Source: Phycisphaerae bacterium (GTDB lineage: Bacteria > Planctomycetota > Phycisphaerae > UBA1845 > CAIVHJ01). Taken from it: a stretch of DNA of 64,000 nt. The stretch spans positions 186,001 through 250,000 of the forward strand of contig JAJVHX010000011.1 in NCBI GenBank assembly GCA_022072405.1, in the 5' to 3' direction. The position numbers were made by a program, and so were the translations under genes. Shown here piece after piece: positions 59,515-64,000 of this stretch; position 1 is the stretch's first letter, and every line of letters starts with the position of its first letter. The notes below the pieces were generated by a model. It saw only the letters and a program-made list of their open reading frames with translations. It was not told where the DNA came from and made no database searches.

Positions 59515-60416
59515 TCGTTCGGAAATTCGAGGTAACGGTTCAGAAGCGGTTCCAACGGTTTCAGCTTCCGTTTATCCAACTGCCGACGATCGGACCAGAT
59601 GGCCAGCTTGAGGGCCTGTTGACACGAACATGCTGTGGGCAGATGTCCGGCGAGCTGGGCCACCGTGTTCTTGATCAACTGTATCGCCAGTTGCGTTGCC
59701 GACTGCACATTCTGCAGAATTTCCTGCAGCAGGGTTTGCGGGGCGACGCCCGACTGATGCGGCTTCCAGCAATCATAATCGGTCGGGAATGCCACCAGGG
59801 TGTAGCACATCTCGGCTTCGCGGGCCAGCTTGGCTTCCGGCAGGGCGGTCATGCCGATCAGATCGCCGCCCCATTGGCGATGACGATTGGCTTCTGCCAC
59901 CGTCGAAAACGCCGGCCCTTCCATGCAGACATATACGCCACCCGCATGCACGCGCGTTGGCAGACTGTTGCCCGCTGCCAGCAGTGCCTGCCTCAAACTC
60001 GGGCAGAAGGGTTGGCTGAACTCCACATGCACGACGACATCCTGCTCAAAGAACGTGTTGATTCGCCGGAAAGTGTTATCAATGAGTTGGCTTGGAATCA
60101 CCAGATCACCGGGGTGGATTTCTTCGCGCAGACTGCCGGTAGCGCCGCTGGCGATCAGGTGAGTGACGCCGATTTTTTTCAGGGCGAAAATATTAGCTCG
60201 GTAAGGCACGTTCGTGGGATTAAAGCGGTGACCCGGTCCGTGACGGGCCAGGATGGCGAGCGGTTGGCCTTGCCATTCAGTCAGCAGGATCGGACCGCTG
60301 GGTGGGCCATAGGGCGTGGTTATTTCAACCATTTTTCCCTGGCCTGGCTGGCAGAGGGCGTCGCCCAGTCCGGTGCCGCCGATAATACCGATCAATCCCT
60401 GGACTGCACTGCTCAT
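59511..60416 (-). CDS. mtnP: S-methyl-5'-thioadenosine phosphorylase
   Basis: Splits MTA into adenine and methylthioribose-1-phosphate in polyamine and methionine salvage. The 301-residue trimer-type enzyme has GIIGGTGLGD (phosphate site), RHGPGHRFNPTNVPYRANI, GGVYVCMEGPAFSTVAE and the ending IGMTALPEAKLAREAE with TDYDCW. The residues fit MTA rather than inosine/guanosine. The ATG at 60416 was chosen over a TTG at 60434. It is coupled to the PQQ/TPR gene by a 4-base overlap. An MTA role is the usual one, so the linkage to a secreted protein is unusual. Confidence 0.93.
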   Translation of the reverse strand: MSSAVQGLIGIIGGTGLGDALCQPGQGKMVEITTPYGPPSGPILLTEWQGQPLAILARHGPGHRFNPTNVPYRANIFALKKIGVTHLIASGATGSLREEIHPGDLVIPSQLIDNTFRRINTFFEQDVVVHVEFSQPFCPSLRQALLAAGNSLPTRVHAGGVYVCMEGPAFSTVAEANRHRQWGGDLIGMTALPEAKLAREAEMCYTLVAFPTDYDCWKPHQSGVAPQTLLQEILQNVQSATQLAIQLIKNTVAQLAGHLPTACSCQQALKLAIWSDRRQLDKRKLKPLEPLLNRYLEFPNE

Positions 60417-60453
60417 GGTTGCTGATCCTGACAAAGGGCTGTTAAGGGTGTCC

Positions 60454-61614
60454 TCATACGGGCGATTGTATTTTATTCATAGCCACGGGCAAGATTTGTA
60501 ACAAACGATCCACTTCTTCCATGGTCGTATAGCGTGACCAGCTGATGCGCAAAGCTCCGCCATAATCCGGGTCATCCAACCCCATGGCCTGCAGTACACC
60601 CGAGGGCGTTAATGCACCGCTGTGACAGGCTGAACCGGTCGAAACGCAGACTCCGTGTTCACTCAGGGCAATCAGCAGTTCCTCCGTGGCGGTGCGGGGC
60701 AGCTGCAGCAGGCAAGTGTTGGGCAATCGCGGAACTTGCCGCCCGATGATCCGTCCGTCTGAAACCAGTTGGATCAGGGCGGATTCCAGTCGCTGCCCAA
60801 GCTGGGTCATGCGGTTTTGCGCGGCCGGCAAATGTGCCGATACCAGTTCCACCGCCATACCCAGTCCGACTATTCCCGGCACATTTTCGGTACCGGCCCG
60901 CAAGCCACGTTCCTGGTTAGCGCCCAGCATTTGGCTGTGCAGTATCACTCCTGCCCGCACATACAATGCACCGCAACCCTTGGGACCATGAAATTTATGA
61001 GCCGAGAGACTGAGCAGATCGACTCCCAATTCCTGTACATCGACCGGAATTTTACCGATCGCCTGTACGGCATCGGTGTGGATCAACACACCCATTTCAC
61101 GACACAGCCGGGCTGCTTCAGCCACCGGTAACAAGATTCCGGTTTCATTATTGGCGAGCATCAGGGAGACAAGAAGTGAGTCCGGCCGTAATGCGGCTTG
61201 CAACTGGGACAGGTCGAAGGCGCCGTCACCGTTCACCGCCAGTCTGGTTACTTCATAGCCCTGTGTCTGCAGTTGCTGCAGGGGCTGGTTAACCGCGTCA
61301 TGTTCGACGCTGCTGGTGATGAGATGACGTTTCTGCGGTTGAGCCTGGGTCAGTCCGAAGATCGCCAGATTGCTGGCTTCCGTACCGCCCGAAGTAAATA
61401 TCAGCTCGGCTGGCAGAGCGTTAATACAACGGGCCAGTTGCCGCCGGGCCTGGGCCACTGCAAACGCCGAACGCTGTCCTAACCGATGGCCGCTCGATGG
61501 ATTGCCATACAAATGAGTCAATGCGTCCGTCATAGCGGCGCGCACTTCCGGTGCCGGAGCGGTCGTCGCGTTGTTATCAAAATATAAAAACTCTTCCGTC
61601 ATGTTTTTCAGCAA
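60454..61614 (-). CDS. Cysteine desulfurase
   Basis: A 386-residue pyridoxal phosphate enzyme of the NifS/IscS class that takes sulfur from cysteine for iron-sulfur clusters, thio-tRNAs or similar. PLP-Lys is in SAHKFHGPKGCG (Lys about residue 210), the substrate Cys is in STGSACHSG (about 325), and TEASNLAIFG and HTDAVQAIG are typical. No iscU, sufB or thiI is adjacent. A one-base gap separates its start from the DUF4091 gene's stop upstream, and 37 bases separate its stop from mtnP downstream. Confidence 0.93.
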   Translation of the reverse strand: MLKNMTEEFLYFDNNATTAPAPEVRAAMTDALTHLYGNPSSGHRLGQRSAFAVAQARRQLARCINALPAELIFTSGGTEASNLAIFGLTQAQPQKRHLITSSVEHDAVNQPLQQLQTQGYEVTRLAVNGDGAFDLSQLQAALRPDSLLVSLMLANNETGILLPVAEAARLCREMGVLIHTDAVQAIGKIPVDVQELGVDLLSLSAHKFHGPKGCGALYVRAGVILHSQMLGANQERGLRAGTENVPGIVGLGMAVELVSAHLPAAQNRMTQLGQRLESALIQLVSDGRIIGRQVPRLPNTCLLQLPRTATEELLIALSEHGVCVSTGSACHSGALTPSGVLQAMGLDDPDYGGALRISWSRYTTMEEVDRLLQILPVAMNKIQSPV

Positions 61615-61615
61615 T

Positions 61616-64000
61616 TCAATCCACCAGGCTCATATTGCCGAGTGATAAAGGATCATAGGCGTCCCACTGGGCGCCGGACCAGGTGGAATAATCCCAAGTC
61701 TGCAGATTGAATCGGGCAAAATTAATGCCCCAGCTGCGAACACCCGATGCTCGATCACCGAGGCTGTTCAGCGGCAGGCGGATTTCGGCGATCCAGCGGT
61801 CATCGAGAATCCGGGTGGCCACTTCCACCTGCGCAGCCCAGTCACTGATCGGTCCGATTTGCGGCCAGCAACGCAATCCGCGTTCAGCCATTACCGAACC
61901 GTTCGGCTTAATCACCAGGTGATAGAGGTCACTCGGCGCGCGCGATCCGCTGTTGCTCGAATCAATCAGAATTTCAAGCAGTTCCTCGCCGATCGGCAGG
62001 CGGTCTTCATAGGTAACAAAATTCCGCTGTGTCGCGGCGGTTTCCAGCCGGTCCGGCGTAAAACAATGGAAAGCAAAATAGAGATCATGATCATCCATGG
62101 CAACAAAGCCGATCACATCCTGCGGTTCGCGCACGGGCAGAGCGGTGGAGCGGACGGCGGATTGACTGATCGAAGTGAAATTACCCACGACATTGCCCAC
62201 TCCGATCGGCCAGTCGGCGAGATCGCCATCAAGAACCGGTGGAGTTCGCAGTCGGCGGGCGGTCAGATGAGTCACGCGTACCTGGCTGGTGATCGCTTCA
62301 CCATCATTGACGTTCATCATCACCGGTACATACAGCACGCCATCAGGCCCGGTAGCTATGGACTCCGCCGTGGCGGTGAGTGTGATCGGTTGTGTGCTCA
62401 TGGGCAGAACCAGCTGCACCGGTGAGGCGGGGGAGCTGCTCCAGCCGATTGGTAAAGCTCCGAAATCGATGCGGGCGCGAATCGGCTGTAGGCTCTGATT
62501 GTTGATGGCCAGCAGCAGTTCAATCTGGAATTGCCTGGCTGGGCCGGTCCCTCCGGCGTGTAACTGGATACGGCTGCCATACGATTGCAAAGTCACTTGC
62601 TGATTGGCATCCAGAAAACGTTGCCAGGGGATATCCTGCAAAACAGCCGCTATGTCGGGGTGCGCCCCGGATGGTTCACGATTAAGCAGGTCGATCAGCA
62701 AATCGCGGGCGTAATTCCACCAGACGGTTTCGCGCTGCCAGCCGTCATATACTCCGCTGGCCAGATGCACGCCATAAGCCTGGGCTCCACCCCGTCGAAC
62801 CAGAAACTGCTGCAGGGTTTCCACCAGCTGGCTGCTCTCCGGACTATGTTCGCGGGCCAGTTGCATCCAGGCCAAATCCTGTATCCCCTGCCGTAGCAGC
62901 TTCAGTCGTAAAGTGGGCACCGGCGTCGCCAAACCACAAAACTCACCCGGTAATAATAGTGGTGGCGGGTTCATCGCCAGTTGGCTGACCACGTCGCGCT
63001 GCTGGAAATCGCTCGTCCAATGATTTATTTCCGGCAACAACACCGCCTCAGCGCCGAGCCTGCCAGCCTGCAACGCGGTCAGCCGAATAACGGTGTCGGT
63101 TGCGGAAAGGGATATGCTGCCGGAATAGGGCGGGCGATCCAGTTTCAACCATTTGCGGGCTGATCGTAGCTGCGGCTGATTGAAGACCTGGGGATCATAA
63201 AACTGCGCCGGTGGACACCAGATATCCACATAACCGCCCAATTCCACGTTGGGATAATCCTGCCAGCCGAAGGGCTGCAGATTTTGCGGGGGCAACTCCG
63301 CCAGCAAGCTTAAATTCGGCGCCGCCCGGCGGGCCATGCCCGCATACAGCCGCGTCCGATTAATAGCAGAATCGGTCCACTGCTTATCCCAGGGCAGAAA
63401 CAGCACCGCCTGCTCCAGCCAGCCACGCTGTTCGAAATGTTCGCTCACCAGCGTCAGATACTGCAACACCGTGCGTGTATAACTGGGCGAACTGAGCGGA
63501 TCGTAAGCTGGCGGCGTCGGAAATTTTTCATCAAAAGGCACCATCCAGTAGCGCTGCGGCTGCTGCTGCGGATATAACTCGCCATCGAGCAGTGCCCCCA
63601 CCAGTTGATCATAATCCTGCCAGTCGAGCGTCAATTCTCCCCGTTCGTCCAGCTTGCTGAGCGGGTAGAGTTGCGTCAGCACCGGAGTGATGCGATGGGC
63701 CTGCAGCAGCCGAAGAGTTTCGTGGACCAGTGCCACCGATTCGTTGTAGAGCGGTGCATCGCGCAAGATCCGTTCCGGCACGTAGGGTTCACCGTCGATC
63801 GACAGGTGATGGCCCAGGAGTAGCGGCAGGTTGACCGGTCCGACCAGCGCTGGTTGTACATCGGCAGGCAACGTCTGGGGCATTACCTCCAGACTGAGGG
63901 GGATTTCTCGGAGCGAGGTCGTGCCGCTGGCCAGTTGCAGCCGGCTGTTATATTGGCCGGGCGGTGTGCCGATCGGGATCTCTATATCAACCCACATCAG
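61616..64000 (-). CDS. DUF4091-type secreted protein with CBM9-like domain (5' end cut)
   Basis: A partial protein, open to the window end; 794 codons are seen. It has a DUF4091-like region: GQYNSRLQL-type beta structure near the start, a barrel-like central part, and the motif LRLKLLRQGIQDLAWMQLA near residue 360. The last about 200 residues resemble a CBM9/DOMON sugar-binding domain (DLADWP and DHDLYFAFHCF). Such proteins act on or bind carbohydrate outside the cell; hydrolase activity has not been shown for most DUF4091 proteins. It is the first visible gene of the minus-strand operon containing the cysteine desulfurase and mtnP. Confidence 0.8.
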   Translation of the reverse strand: MMWVDIEIPIGTPPGQYNSRLQLASGTTSLREIPLSLEVMPQTLPADVQPALVGPVNLPLLLGHHLSIDGEPYVPERILRDAPLYNESVALVHETLRLLQAHRITPVLTQLYPLSKLDERGELTLDWQDYDQLVGALLDGELYPQQQPQRYWMVPFDEKFPTPPAYDPLSSPSYTRTVLQYLTLVSEHFEQRGWLEQAVLFLPWDKQWTDSAINRTRLYAGMARRAAPNLSLLAELPPQNLQPFGWQDYPNVELGGYVDIWCPPAQFYDPQVFNQPQLRSARKWLKLDRPPYSGSISLSATDTVIRLTALQAGRLGAEAVLLPEINHWTSDFQQRDVVSQLAMNPPPLLLPGEFCGLATPVPTLRLKLLRQGIQDLAWMQLAREHSPESSQLVETLQQFLVRRGGAQAYGVHLASGVYDGWQRETVWWNYARDLLIDLLNREPSGAHPDIAAVLQDIPWQRFLDANQQVTLQSYGSRIQLHAGGTGPARQFQIELLLAINNQSLQPIRARIDFGALPIGWSSSPASPVQLVLPMSTQPITLTATAESIATGPDGVLYVPVMMNVNDGEAITSQVRVTHLTARRLRTPPVLDGDLADWPIGVGNVVGNFTSISQSAVRSTALPVREPQDVIGFVAMDDHDLYFAFHCFTPDRLETAATQRNFVTYEDRLPIGEELLEILIDSSNSGSRAPSDLYHLVIKPNGSVMAERGLRCWPQIGPISDWAAQVEVATRILDDRWIAEIRLPLNSLGDRASGVRSWGINFARFNLQTWDYSTWSGAQWDAYDPLSLGNMSLVD

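Overview
The window most likely comes from the chromosome of a Planctomycetota bacterium, probably of the class Phycisphaerae. This is inferred from gene content, not from a marker gene. The pointers are a HYExAFE-family protein, giant secreted PQQ-propeller/TPR proteins, a DUF4091-type secreted protein, a MoxR/DUF58/VWA cluster, a FlgI-like lipoprotein with HEAT-like helices, a class I eukaryote-type GlyRS and rnpA without an adjacent rpmH. Coding density is high, GC is moderate to high, and many genes overlap by 4 bp (ATGA or GTGA), so much of the window is in translationally coupled operons. No phage, transposon, integron or CRISPR array was seen.

Layout. 1-1439: the tail of an ABC-2 exporter (ATPase end plus permease). 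1629-7327: the fatty-acid/phospholipid operon rpmF-plsX-fabH-fabD-fabG-acpP-fabF, where acpP has its own strong promoter. 7516-7917: a FliN-like motor-switch gene behind phased direct repeats and a sigma-28-like promoter. 7920-18280: housekeeping genes (cca, rsmD, hisS, an ilvC variant, mgtE, a yeast-type cytosine deaminase, a Fur regulator) mixed with envelope and unknown proteins (lipoprotein, LysM protein, HYExAFE protein, triple IFGG-repeat protein). 18281-18855 is a structured gene-free stretch, followed by a glyS gene with an AT-rich, foreign-looking interior. 20570-23910: an EEP-family lipoprotein, a DUF5658-like membrane protein, a tiny membrane ORF interrupted by a UGA with a SECIS-like hairpin, then fabI and rnpA on the minus strand.

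24000-37288 is the most distinctive block. It holds a membrane-anchored glutamine-rich coiled-coil protein with a DnaJ-like zinc knuckle, an NHL-propeller lipoprotein, a giant double-VWA/GATase-like membrane protein, MoxR, a phosphatase-cytochrome lipoprotein, a GT-C/TPR membrane protein, DUF58 and a BatA-like VWA protein. MoxR, DUF58 and VWA proteins usually form a chaperone-like module; the additions here suggest an envelope-quality or sensing complex whose function is not established.

37394-46742: leucine and lysine/tryptophan catabolism. mccB, an enoyl-CoA hydratase, a split mccA (separate biotin carboxylase and biotin carrier), HMG-CoA lyase and a biotin ligase lie on the plus strand. 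A fused branched-chain 2-oxoacid dehydrogenase E1 and a glutaryl-CoA dehydrogenase converge on them from the minus strand. Together they would take branched-chain oxoacids towards acetoacetate and acetyl-CoA. A tRNA-Arg(ACG) follows, sharing overlapping divergent promoters with the dehydrogenase operon.

47104-64000 (minus strand): a two-component pair whose kinase has an ethylene-receptor-like copper-binding membrane domain; smc; the FlgI-like/HEAT lipoprotein; then a tightly coupled operon of a DUF4091/CBM9 protein (cut by the window end), a cysteine desulfurase, MTA phosphorylase and a 1451-residue PQQ/TPR secreted protein. Promoter and terminator calls were made by eye against consensus patterns and are less certain than the genes.
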